Shown: in pieces, positions 11,516 to 24,966 of the stretch
Layout: each line of letters starts with the position of its first letter
How positions within the stretch are numbered: the first letter of the stretch is position 1
From: Perkinsus olseni
Taxonomy: Eukaryota; Perkinsozoa; Perkinsida
Direction: 5' to 3'
Assembly (NCBI GenBank): GCA_013115125.1
Contig: JABANN010000005.1
Span: 1-64,000, forward strand
DNA: 64,000 nucleotides
Translations under genes and position numbers: made by a program
The notes under the pieces: generated by a model
The model's database searches: none
What the model was told of the DNA's origin: nothing
Seen by the model: only the letters and a program-made list of their open reading frames with translations

Positions 11516-12565
11516 TTAGAAGATTCTGCCGATGAAGCTGAAGACGCCCTTGACTGCATCAATTGGATTTTTGCCGAGGAAGAAACTCCACAGGCCGGCG
11601 TTACGGAGCATCTCGATATGGTACTGCACATCTTCGAGTACGCGTTGGAAGTGGAAGAATGCACCCATGAATATCAATATTATAGCCAACACCATGAACG
11701 CGGCGACGTGTTCTGAGGAAGAACACAAGGAGGAGCCATCCCAGTGACGATGAGGACGACCACCTACTCAAGCCGTAGAACTTGTAGATAAATACGAGAA
11801 AGATAATGAAGAAAAAGCTACCTGAAAGACACTCCGGCAGAGTGCATCGGTAATGGACTTACCGAAGCCCATCATCCAGCGGGGCCACTTGTAGAAGAAT
11901 CCTAGGAACCAACTCTGAGAACAGCGGACAGAGTAAAGCGAACGCAGCGAAGGCTTGCAGCGTGGAGGCCAGCCTCACATTGTCTATGGTATCCCTCATC
12001 TTCAGCACCTTCAGACGCTCAAGTCTGATTCGAGCCCATCGTAGGGATTTGAAATAGACCTGCATCAAAGACGACAATGACGCCGCCAATGATAACGGGG
12101 TGTGGTCACTTTGTTGGTTTTCCTGTCATATTTCAAGCCCACAAGAACCTTCAGGTATTTACCACCGAGGTACTTGTTGAAGACTTTCTGAAGTTGACGA
12201 GGTGATGGTAGGTGGTAGTAGAAAGCGCGTCATCCTACCACACCAAACTTCTCTCCTTGATCACCGAGGAACTTCCATATATTCAAACGACGGACTTGGG
12301 CTTCATCATCATCATCGTGCTCTCCCGTCAACTCATCATACTCTACTGCTGCTGCTGCTGCATTCGGCTGAGATTGACACGATGGTGACGCTGATGGCTA
12401 TGCCCCCCTCACTTGTTTATGCTCCCCTTCCTGCACAGTGACAGTATGTGGCGGTTCGTCATGCTCGAGTAGTTCCAGTCCGACCAATACCAGCACCAGA
12501 GACGACAGCAGCATCAGAGACCTCGGGCCTCCCCCTCCTCGACGGCGATGACGGGGCACTAGCAT
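11516..12565 (-). CDS. membrane protein, tandem paralogue B with an N-terminal signal anchor extension
   Basis: Seven exons, 12565-12413, 12367-12239, 12187-12110, 12059-11979, 11914-11863, 11821-11768 and 11712-11516, are in phase throughout and predict 247 residues. The N-terminus has Arg residues followed by a hydrophobic span (LMLLSSLVLVLVGLELL), a probable signal anchor. A charged domain follows (EYDELTGEHDDDDEAQVRR, then KVFNKYLGGKYLKVLVGLK). The last three exons match A and C: a SWFLGFFYKWPRWMMGFG exon of 52 nt, an FFFIIFLVFIYKFYGL exon of 54 nt and the final TM exon. So B equals the family core with four extra 5' exons. Either it is the ancestral form and A and C are shortened, or it is a fusion. 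Confidence 0.72.
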
Positions 12566-12835
12566 GAAGGGCAAGAGCTCAGGAGTGCGTCTCAACGGTC
12601 CATAAATTTCCGTGATTCGATGAGGCTGCGGGCAATTCAGCTCACAACCTGGGAGAGAACGATGGCCGAAATCTAGCCATCGCATCGAGGCTCCCGCGGA
12701 AGGCAAGGGGATGTGAGGTATCTCAACACAACAGCGTTGATACTATGATGCATGATCCGATGTCATATTAGACATGAGCACAAGTGCAGCAATTGTGTGG
12801 TACTTTATACTGTCACTCTTCTTTACAGTCCCCCT

Positions 12836-13565
12836 TTACCAGTCTCCGACTTGCTCGTTCATGAATTCGAAGAGGAGGTAGGACGAGCCTTGGCTAATCC
12901 GCTTAGAAATGGAACGCTTGAACGTGGCCCAAATCTGTGGCAAGTAGTAGTCGGCTAATATAGTGCACGCCAAGATGAATAGGAAGACAAATAACATAGT
13001 CATGAAGGTAGCGCGGCCTGACAGGATCATCGTCAGTGAATACCGCCGCAGCCCCCCAACTCACGAGCTCCGCACAATCCTGCAAACATCACTAGTCCGA
13101 CGAACATGATGACCGAGCCTGACATGAGGAGATATGATGACAGTCCGTGCGTATACTCTCACCGATGCCCAACAGCCAGCCCAAGTAGGTGGTAGTAGCA
13201 TACTTCCACCAACCCTGAGGACAGTACGGATGGCGACGGAGCGTGAAGGGCGAACTGGAGCAGGGCTACGCCACGGATGCCCTTTGATGAGGAAGATATG
13301 TTACAGACGCACCGCAAAGAAGACTTGAGAATTCAAAAGCCTTATCTTTACGCCTCTGGATTCCCTTTTCTTCCATTCCTGATGTCCTCTCGGTTATACG
13401 CTACATGAGTTCACGAATCGAGTTGGTGATTACCACCGGGCATAGCAATAGTAACGGCCGAGGTGGTCGTAAGCTCACCTCTCTGTACTCTGAACTATTG
13501 ACGAAGTAATCGAGGTCAACTCCCAAGAACAGCCATTTCCAGAATGGGTCAAGAAAGTCCAGCAT
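12836..13565 (-). CDS. small membrane protein, tandem paralogue C
   Basis: Four exons, 13565-13479, 13214-13163, 13118-13065 and 13017-12836 (87, 52, 54 and 182 nt), give exactly 125 codons. The N-terminus MLDFLDPFWKWLFLGVDLDY is close to that of paralogue A. TMs read SVIMFVGLVMFAGLCGA and ATFMTMLFVFLFILACTILA, then a helix PQIWATFKRSISKR. The third intron of A and C ends in a short exon-like stretch that is open in other frames; homology to B shows it is intron. Function is unknown. Tandem arrangement and identical exon sizes imply recent duplication. Confidence 0.75.
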
Positions 13566-13948
13566 TACACTGCCTTCCCATTAACATCCCTCAATTTCAA
13601 TTGATTAACGATCGATAACAACAAAACACTGTGTGGAATGAATAGAGACCGATGAGCTTCAATTAAGGACCCTCAGCATCCTCCAGTCACTTTGATAACA
13701 AGGCCTCCACTACTCAACTCACAGCTCGGGTTAAGCGTGGGCTCCGAGCTGCATCCTGCTCGCTACAACACGGTCTCTTGATGGTTGGGATGGAATCAAC
13801 ACGACTCGACTCGACTTCAGCTGGACGTTCTTCAGTGCTTGGGGTCTCAAGGCATTCAATGCGCGCTTCGGCAAGAATAGAAAATCTTGCATATCTTGCC
13901 TTCCTTGCAGTTTCTCAACACCCACCAGATGGAGTGAAGTCTCGTAAT
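13566..13948. other. divergent intergenic region
   Basis: This separates minus-strand paralogue C from the plus-strand WD40 gene and presumably holds both promoters. I see no TATA-like or repeated element worth naming. Confidence 0.4.
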
Positions 13949-15357
13949 GGTCTTGACTGGCGGTCCACTATTCACCCTACGACCACGCGACTCGGTGTCA
14001 TCAGTGAATGATGTAGTGGCTGTACACGGAGGCAGCTTAGCAACAGGAAGCAGTGATGGGTGCCTAAGGATATGGGATATGGTAATAGTAATCACCAACC
14101 TTGATGGGGTCGTCTGATAAACCAATTCGGAAACTCAGAAGCGATTTTGGAAGCGCATTTTTCGCGCAAACAGCAATCCCAGAGTCGATTCTGAGTTTCA
14201 GAGCTGCTTTATTGAACGCTACAAGAGCTTCGCCATCAGGTAACAAGGAGGCCTAGTGTATCGATCAGTACTGGGCCTGACTCAATAACCAGCGTGATAG
14301 AAGCAGCGACCGATGGCCATGCATTGGCAGTGCAGACAAAAGCGAAGGCCCTATCACTTTGGGATGTCAACCAGTCGAGCAAAGGTAACATCATCGATGC
14401 AGTCCTTGAGTACCATCATACTAGGGCTTCTACAGCTTCCCCTGTCTGGTCTGCCCCTACGCCCAAGGCCTACACCTTCTGTAAGGCAGTGCCCTTGAAG
14501 GGAGGCACTATAGCATGCCCCATCACGGAAAGCGACATCGGGATCTTTGATTGTCGTGTTGGCTCCGCCACTGCTACACTACGGTAATCACAGTGACATC
14601 TTTCCTCCCTAAACTCGTCGTACAGGGCACCTGGCTCGGAAGGCTCGAATGATGCGAAGACCGGATCTGCTGTAGCAATCCGACAGTTATATGAAGAGGA
14701 CGGCAACGGTTTAGTTGTCGTATACGAATCGGGACGTAGGAAGGGCAGCACTTGTAAAGACTTAATGAAAGGCCTGTGTATAGGTATGGCCTTATTCGAC
14801 CCTCGACGGTTCGGGCTGCCGTGTGCCGAGGCCCGCTGTGAGCTTTCGAAGGGACGGGGTAGTGGTAGTAGTACGGTAACGTGTATGGAAAGGCTGGCCA
14901 ATGAGCTGTGGATCGGCACATCTGATAGTCATGTTACTATGATGGTAGCAGGCGGAGATGAGAATAAGGGCGAATACGCCATCGAACAGGTATTGCACCG
15001 CTGTAACTGTTATCGTATTATTCATGACCAGGTTGATATTGAGAACCCCTCCTTGCGAGTAGGAGGCTCCAATATTGGTATCGGTAGTATGGCGGTTCGG
15101 CAAGATCTCCGTCTGCTTGTTGCTGGGCTATGGGATGGCCGGATCGTCCTCGTAGACGTTAAGACACGTAATGGTGATATCAGCCGCTTGCCCGAGTAGT
15201 GCAGAAGCATTTTGTAGGTACCATTCTGGGGGATTTACCACAGTCTCACGATGCTAGTATTACTAAAGTTACTTTTCTACCGGACGACCGCTTCGCCATT
15301 GCCAGCACCGATGGGCGTGTATCGGTTTGGAACACTTATCAGCATACTGTTGTATAA
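13949..15357 (+). CDS. WD40 protein, GNB1L / ASTRA-associated protein 1 type
   Basis: Exons 13949-14081, 14139-14239, 14269-14583, about 14620-15167 and 15200-15357 join with consistent phases. The start reads MVLTGGPLFTLRPRDSVSS, followed at once by a blade ending DGCLRIWDM. Later blades end SLWDV, IGIFDCR and RIVLVDV, and the last reads DDRFAIASTDGRVSVWNTY near the C-terminus. Family knowledge: GNB1L/Asa1 proteins are single WD40 propellers that start almost directly with blade one, end with a DGRVSxW-type blade, and help assemble PIKK and TRRAP-type kinases. The blade layout and internal motifs fit that family best, but a different seven-blade protein cannot be excluded. Confidence 0.75.
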
Positions 15358-15478
15358 TCACCATTAACAAGGTATAATTCAGTTTCCTTAAATTCCATGT
15401 CATTCACGTGCTTGGAGTTGAGATATTTCTGCCTAGTGAACTCAGTTCAGTTTTTCTTCTTCCCTCTGTTGCATCAGT

Positions 15479-16050
15479 ATGGCTGTTGGTCCCCTAGCTC
15501 GGTACTACACATACAACCTAGTGGCGTCAATAGACCCTTCATCAGGTTGGTTACACGAATAGCATCTGTAGCCGGTAACACGGTCGGTAAGGCGGTGGTT
15601 AGTGCGTATAAGGATGCCGCCAAGCAAGCTACACAAGCAGCAGCTATGGCGTGAGGAGGGGATGCGTGTATTGGCCTCGCTGGTGACAATGCTATTCTGC
15701 AGGGCTGCTAGACGTAAGATGCCAGTTGAGGAAGCTCATAAGATACTAGGCGTGGACAGTGCTGAGCTGCATGATACTGAGGCCAGGGATATACTAGCTG
15801 AAGTAGGGGGCGTTCATCCAGGAGTGGTATAGTTATGTATTCATCAGCACTATAAGAAGTTGTATGAGCTCAACAGCCCCAACCCTCCTGACTTCTACGG
15901 CAGTCCGTATCTACAGACCAGAGTGGAGCATGCGTATAAGGTAGTAGTGTATTCATGACGAGCATTGAGGAGACCAGGGGTGATCACTAGGTTGCATTAC
16001 AAGAAATTCAGAAGGCTAAAAACGCTGATACCGCTAAGGCTGGTAACTGA
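15479..16050 (+). CDS. PAM16: mitochondrial import motor subunit PAM16/TIM16
   Basis: Five exons, 15479-15501, 15546-15650, 15703-15802, 15848-15940 and 15991-16050, give exactly 127 codons. The N-terminal membrane-associated part reads LVTRIASVAGNTVGKAVVSA. Then comes the degenerate J domain: MPVEEAHKILGVDSAEL, then HYKKLYELNSP, GSPYLQTRVEHAYK. PAM16 pairs with PAM14/TIM14 at the TIM23 channel and restrains HSP70 ATPase stimulation; it lacks the HPD motif, and none is present here. Length and block order match the family closely. The gene lies 122 bp downstream of the WD40 gene on the same strand. Confidence 0.92.
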
Positions 16051-16308
16051 CGGGATTGAAGACGATTTCAAGTCTTATACAGCCTTGCATTCCCCTAACG
16101 GGTTAGCTCCCCTCGAACCATACCACTTTTACTGTTTCTCATCATTCACTCTCCTGTACAGATCCTCTCTTACCAACATAATACTCTTGTACAATTTTCC
16201 TGTGAGACCAGTGCCATTGCGTTTTGACTGGTGGCAACGTTGATCTGAATGCGAGGGGTCCCATTATCGTTGGTAGTGCTAGGGAGGCAGTATCATTTTT
16301 GTAGTGCA

Positions 16309-17001
16309 ATGAGCTCTTCAGCGATAGTGATCGGGAGGCCGGTGGCGCGGAGCTGTGACGACATTGAGACCTGTGATGGGAGGCCGGTAGTGGTAGCAGG
16401 TGTGGCATGCTGCTTTAAAACCTATAAAGTAATCATACTTGAGGGACTTCGCGAGGGTGGTGTAACCTGCTCAGTAGATACGGTATGGTGTATCCTTCTG
16501 GATCTACCTCATAGTCATTTCTATTGGCTGCACCAGCGGTGTGTGGATTGGGTTGATACGCGACAGTGCAGGACTGCCATGGCGAATATCAACGCTCCTC
16601 CTCGTACTTGTTTTAATCTGGTTCATACTGGCGTTCTTCATACCGATACGTCTACAACGATTACCGGATGGAGTGGTACTCGTTACCCCTCTGGTTAAGT
16701 ATACAGCCATGCTCGATGACATAACGGATGTCATGATGGTAAGCCATAACGACGCCGACGCCAGCGGCCTCCGTCCAACCCCCCTTAGGTCCGTAGTGCC
16801 TGCGGGAGTGAAGCCTTGGAGGCGGCCCACCGGTACCCCTGCCGGACCTTCTTCGGTTTTCCGACAGACTACCCTGGGTATCTGCTCATCGCTAGCAACA
16901 AGTGCCTAGGCAACATGATAGTATCCCTGGACGAAATGCAGCTGTTGTATGATGATTTAAGGAACGTGATCGATGCTCGTGGAGAGATGGCTGGAGTGTG
17001 A
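16309..17001 (+). CDS. two-TM membrane protein, unknown
   Basis: Three exons, 16309-16428, 16478-16738 and 16789-17001, join in phase 0 and give 198 codons. A 40-residue N-terminal segment with cysteines (MSSSAIVIGRPVARSCDDIE) precedes two membrane spans, VSFWIYLIVISIGCTSGVWI and ISTLLLVLVLIWFILAFFIP. A soluble domain follows, starting RLPDGVVLVTPLVKYTAMLD and ending RNVIDARGEMAGV. The pair of TMs and then a beta-rich segment recalls small membrane proteins with a PH-like domain, but that is only an impression. I do not recognise the family. Confidence 0.68.
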
Positions 17002-17523
17002 TAGCCTTACCACAACGCTGCAGCCCCGGAAGTACCATCATCATTACATTTTTAGTGTGTCGTGTGACCCCTTTACCAGCACTACTTAGGTTTAGTTATT
17101 ACAGGATAGGGGATACAATATCGTACGAGGCAGCATGCGTATCTGGCCTCTAACTTCACCAGCGTCGAGCATTGCCACTTGTCGCTGCGAAAAATCTTCC
17201 GGCAATCGCTGCCCATAAACCGCCGTGCTGCTCGCGTATCGGTGTCGTGCAGTCCATACCGCTAGCCCGTGGATAACCGACTCGTTCTCACATCATGTTA
17301 AGCCCTTTATCGTCATGTGGTAGCGGGGCCACTTATCGTGAGGAGCGGCGTGGGCAGTTAACAGTACACTACCAGTTAGCACTCGTCCACCCATGCGCTC
17401 GCACTCTGCGGTGGTTGTGATTGCCCATATCCAGACAGTTGCAATTGATTACTTTTCCGACTAATGAGCCGTGGTACAGCTCTTTCATCGAGCGGACCAG
17501 AGAGCATAAGCAACACACGAGGG
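17002..17523. other. intergenic, nothing seen
   Basis: Only short overlapping frames on the minus strand, with no splice-consistent model. It separates the two-TM gene from the Nudix gene on the same strand. Confidence 0.45.
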
Positions 17524-18731
17524 ATGACGGATGATGCTGTCCCAAACAGCAAGGCTGAAAACAAGCCCAAGTCGGAGCCTGCACCTCGGATTAGGTGGAT
17601 ACGCACTGCCGCTGTCGATGAGGAGACCGGGCTCTCGTAAGGGGCTTTCTCAAGGCTTGAGGCCTTACCTTCATAATGCAGGTACCATACAGATCACTAC
17701 GGTGGTGTGGCCGTGGACCGGTTCCCCGATAATCTCATGGACGCATCATCGTGTATTGACGCTTTGTCGAAGCTGTGTAGTCGGTGCAAGAGGGAAGGGG
17801 TCCTCACTGGAGCATTCTGGGTTAGAATAGAGGAGGAGCGTTACCATTTGGTAGGTTGCGGTGAATTCTTGGTATTATGGCAGTCCGCATGGTAGTTACC
17901 ACTGCTGTTAAAAGAACAGCCGCCATCGAACGGTCTTCCCCACTTCCGTTTTCACCACGCCGATCCGACCTACGCTGAGATTGTCGGATGGACCAACCCA
18001 AACAGAGAGGATCGTGTACCCCACCAGGCTAGCCATACCGTTGGCGTTGGAGCTATCGTACTGGACCAAACAAGTACCGCCATACCCGTATACTCTCCTA
18101 CCTGGACCGTTTCTCTTGTCGCAGATAGAGTGCTGCTAGTGCAGGAAGCCACAGGTCCCGCTGCTAGTATCAAATTATGGAAGTTGGTGACAGGTCTAGT
18201 GGAAGCAGGAGAGGAAATTGAAGATGCTGCTGTTCGTGAAGTCCACGAGGAAACCGGAATTACCGCGACCTTCGAGCGAGTTCTCGCCGTCCGCCATTCT
18301 CATAAGGGCACGGCTGAGCTCGGCAACAGATCGGATCTTTTCTGGGTGTGCATACTACGAGTGGATGAAGACAATGACGCCAATAAAGCTGTGCTCAACC
18401 TTCCGGACGGGGAGCTGCCACGGAGTTATCTCCAAGCTAGTGAGATCAAGGAAGCAAGATTTGTGCCCTACAAACAGCTGCATGAAATTACAGGTAGTAA
18501 TAACAATAACAGTAGTATGAGCATAAGCCGTTTTGTTCCGTGAAACCCAGGCAGCATCCATTGATTGAAGTGAGATCGTGTACTGTTATTTTAGGGGTAC
18601 CGGAAGGTAGTGTAATGTGGTGTATATACAAGCAGGCTCAGCGTTATATACAAACCGGCGAGGGCGGACTTAAAAGCGTCCTCGTCCCTTCTGGGAATCT
18701 TGGACCCCAACTTACTCATATTTATTATTAG
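17524..18731 (+). CDS. Nudix hydrolase, NUDT6-like
   Basis: Exons 17524-17636, 17682-17871, 17920-18073, 18125-18493 and 18595-18731 join in phase 2, 0, 1 and 1. The N-terminal domain includes GAFWVRIEEERYHLVGC, then FHHADPTYAEIVGW and HQASHTVGVGAIVLD, the arrangement seen in NUDT6 (FGF2-antisense protein) before its Nudix fold. The Nudix box is complete in the spacing Gx5Ex7REVHEETGI (from GLVEAGEEIEDAA), so the metal-binding glutamates are present. Family members hydrolyse nucleoside-diphosphate derivatives or decap RNA; the substrate cannot be read from the sequence. The C-terminal exon reads VPEGSVMWCIYKQAQRYI. A second, homologous exon lies downstream at 18966. Confidence 0.88.
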
Positions 18732-18965
18732 ACCCTCGCGCAGTGTACACGCTGTGATGTAGAGCGCCAGCAACTCCCTCTTGTTTCCCTGGACGAGGCA
18801 TGCGGACCGAGTGATCCACCCAGCCGCAGTCCCTCGAATGTTACTCTTTTTTCTACAACTTCTGTGTGGTTTCACCTCCCATCATCGGAATGGAGTCGTT
18901 CTTGGGTAGTGGTCAATCACGTCGCTGTCGAGTTGTGTCGGGAAGGTTGTGTTTCCGTTTGTTAG

Positions 18966-19105
18966 ACGTTCCAAAGGGCGGCACTATGTGGTGCGTGTAC
19001 GAGCATATCCAGCGGTATATCGACAGAAAGGAAGGAGGCATAGACTCGATGTCCCTTGCGGGGCAAGCGTCTGATAATCAGAGATTATATTTCAGCATCA
19101 AGTGA
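18966..19105 (+). other. duplicate terminal exon of the Nudix gene (alternative 3' exon candidate)
   Basis: This 140-nt block encodes VPKGGTMWCVYEHIQRYIDR and more, ending at TGA 19103-19105. It aligns with the first terminal exon (18595-18731), which encodes VPEGSVMWCIYKQAQRYIQT. Both follow a TTAG acceptor and both begin in phase 1, matching the donor at 18493/18494. Either exon could therefore complete the protein, giving a G-V-P or D-V-P junction. It could also be a decaying copy, but it is open to its stop and its core motif is conserved. Confidence 0.7.
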
Positions 19106-20562
19106 ATTGAACTTTGCTTGTGTCTATGAGTGCTGTGTTGCCCTGATAGTTGAGCGAGGACACTGACCACTCAAAGAACGATGAGGCACACCGCCGTTAT
19201 GAGTCGTATGACAGCGCCCGACGGGGCCAAACGCACCCGCCTAGAATGTGAACAGGCGGGAGTGAGGTATCGGATAAGACTCGCTTCTTCGAGAATACGG
19301 GTAAAGATCGATCACAGCGTTGCAGAAGCTGACGAAGTGCACAAGCTCATCACTGACACGAGCATACGATAGCAGCAGGGCAGCCGACTTGGAAAGTGAA
19401 CACGGATCATCGAGGAGCGATAGACTCAGCGTTCAGCTAAGGCTCCACGAACGGAGTTATCTCAGCAGAATGATAGCTGTAAAGAGGACTGCAGAAGGTC
19501 TCACTCGGTCGTGTTGGAGTAGAGGCAGTTAAGGTTGCCCGAACTGTGCTGCCGGCTTGGGAGCCTATATACTCACGAAACTGTATACGGCAGAGTCTGT
19601 TGATCAGCCTCGGCTCACTTGTAGTCCAGAGAGGAGGAGGACGATACTGGGCTGAGTAGAGGCCCGAGCTTTCAGTTCAAGGACGATCGATCGCTGCCAA
19701 AGCAGGGATGAGATGAGCATCTCACGGGGATTGCGTCCCAAGGGCTTTGATTCGGTCTGGGCTGTATGATCGGTAAGAAAACCTTTGCCTGCAATGTCGG
19801 AGATGGCGCTAAATTAGACGACTCCCACAGGAGCTCTATAGGGTTGGTAAAGTGACTGCACACCGCGCTCAGACACTGTTGAGAGCGGTGAGTGGATGTG
19901 GATCGGGGCCTGCACAATTGGCTCTCCTCCTCCTCGTCCTCCCACTGTGGCTGCCTCCCTTCGAGATCCGGCACAGGAGTTTAAGCCCGATAATGAATAG
20001 ACTAGTTCGAGAAGGCTCCTAAGACTTTCCGTTCTAGTCCCATCCCACTCACTTAAACACCAGCTCCTAAGGTCGTCTAGATCAAGTCGCGTAGCTACGT
20101 AGCATGCAAAACAATATCATATAACGACGGGGCTGCTAAGACGTTGCTCATCCATCTGTTAGCCAAGGACATACTCCACTTCAATACTGCCGCTGCACAC
20201 TAACTGATAAGCTCGGCATGAGGAAAGGCAGGTATGAGACCGACCTACCGCGGGCGATGGGGTTTCACAGTGACCATCAGTTTCGAGAAGGATTGTACCT
20301 GCGGCAACAACCGCGTGCTTCCTCCGATGACCCTACGGCAGGCTATCACCCCGCAGCCGATGTTTGACCAGCGCTGAAGGTGTTGAAGGTATTCGCGGAA
20401 CTCGTGGGGTAATAGTGCCGACTGAGGGGCATCATCACCGGGTCGAAAAGAGTCGTTCCTTGTGAGCTTACGGTGGTCCAGCCTGGGATGCTAAGTGCTG
20501 TGATCCATTAGAACGCATGAAGTAGCTAAAGACAGGACGATGGGAGAGGGCGAGGGATCAGC
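19106..20562. other. about 1.45 kb with no supportable gene
   Basis: Open frames of 60-100 codons occur on both strands (the longest is minus 19672-19974) without domains or splice-linked neighbours. It lies between the end of the Nudix gene and the end of the convergent MAPK gene. Confidence 0.45.
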
Positions 20563-23267
<2,705 letters not shown>

Positions 23268-24900
23268 GTTGTGATGGCCAAAAAGAAAGACCTACTACCA
23301 CTACCGCCGGTAAGACCCTCATGGTATTACCACCCGAACCCTCCTAACGCCCCTGGAGATTTTTCAAGCAGCGGAGGTGTTCAATGTATCCCTCCTGTAT
23401 CTCAGAAGCGCTTTTTTACGTGTGAGGAACGATCCTGGCAGTGCTCTTGGACGAAGATCAGATATGCGCAGTTGAAAGCGCGCGCGCCCGCGGCTCGCCT
23501 CTGGCGCACGCCCGAAAACTTTCCCATCTTTGCGACGACGTTGAGAGTGTATGAAGACGATGGAATGAAGTATGAAAGTGCTGTATCTTGGGGTGTGTAC
23601 GGGATTCTAACTAAGGATTATGTCCTCGCTCTCCACTGCAGTACTAGCAACAAGGACTAGCAGCTAAGGTATACTGATTTATGATACTAATATTTGATTT
23701 TGGATCGGACGGCTCTGGAGTGTGAGGGGATTGCGGACTCGTCGGACTCCGACGGTCGGAGAGATGGTCCGATGCCGCCGCCACTGCTCAACTCACCGGT
23801 GAGTACTCATTGATGGGCTACAGGATCGTGGTGTTCCAGTGGAGAGGGCCATGCGCATGAATGTACTGCCATGAATGGCAGTACCAGAAAGGGACCCCCT
23901 TACATGTACTCGCACTGCGAGTATCAGAAGATATGAATTTGCTCTCTTGCACCGTGTGGGCGTTGGCCCCGTAGTAGTTCATCGGCCGCTCTCCTGCCCT
24001 GTCGAGAATACAACCACTGTTAAGGTTTTACCCTGAGTGGGATTCTGATTATCACAATGTCCAGGCATCGGACTTTGAAACAACAAGGGCAACAACCACT
24101 GTGAAGGTTGCATGTTTTACTCTATGACGGTAACGCACTTGTATTTGGTTTTGAGTTAGTAGTGGTTGTGGGAGCCCAGTTGGTAGCTGGGACCGTATTG
24201 CCTTCATTGTAGGGCTGGAAATTCTCGGACGTGGACGTCCTTATCACATTCCTTGCGGCACTTGGACCTTTTACCAAGGGCTTTTTTACCTCCTTCACCA
24301 TGTCTGATGACGAAGCAGAGATGGCGGAGCTGAGGGCAGTTCGGGAAGGAAGGGGGTTTACCAGTCGAGGCAGGGCGGCCCACCGTCAAGAGTAGTACCG
24401 GGGGCGCTGCTGGGGCGGACTGTATTCGGAGTCCTTTTTGTCACGCTCGAACTACGTAGTGGCATACGACGGATCATCCTTAAATCCATCGGTAAACCCA
24501 GTAGACCGATCCCGGTAAACCCATGGTCGGTGTTAGATCCATCCTAGGCAGCAACAATGGTCCATCTTGAGCGTTCGTAATCTTGATTCGGCTCTTGAGC
24601 CACTCTGTATGAATCCTGAGAGCATATCTGAGCGACAAGGGACGATTTTCTACTTTACGGCAGCCAGTGGTGTACAATATGTCTTTAAGTCTTGAAGACT
24701 TGACTTTCATGTCGTCATTACCTTCATCTCGTTTTTCTTTCATTAACACAGAAGGCAAGGCTACAGGGAAAACTAGCTATTTACCGTCCCAAAAAGTCTC
24801 TGAAAGTTAAGCCAATACAACGAACGGCACAGGCATAGCTCTCTGGCCGGTGCGCGTCATGCAGGAATGAGGATATCACCGCCACCACCCGGTACTGGAG
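23268..24900. other. intergenic region with hairpins and short repeats, no clear gene
   Basis: A plus-strand frame at 23202-23660 (152 codons) overlaps MAPK exon 1 and has no recognisable content. A minus-strand frame at 24480-24758 (92 codons, Lys/Arg-rich) might be an exon, but nothing connects to it. Related repeats starting ACAACCACTGT(T/G)AAGGTT occur near 24010 and 24092. Confidence 0.45.
23863..23923. repeat. two adjacent perfect hairpins
   Basis: 23863-23884 is GTACTGCCAT-GA-ATGGCAGTAC. 23907-23923 is TACTCGCA-C-TGCGAGTA. Both are preceded by AT and share TACT at the tip of the arm. They lie in sequence with no gene. Function is unknown. Confidence 0.7.
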
Positions 24901-24966
24901 TCAGTACCGGGCTTCTCGCTCTGCGGCAGCATCGCCCACGTTGGTTCCCTCGGTGAAACCGGTGGT

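Noticed and set aside
14470-14921. Two long minus-strand frames
   Set aside because: Antisense shadows of the WD40 gene exons.
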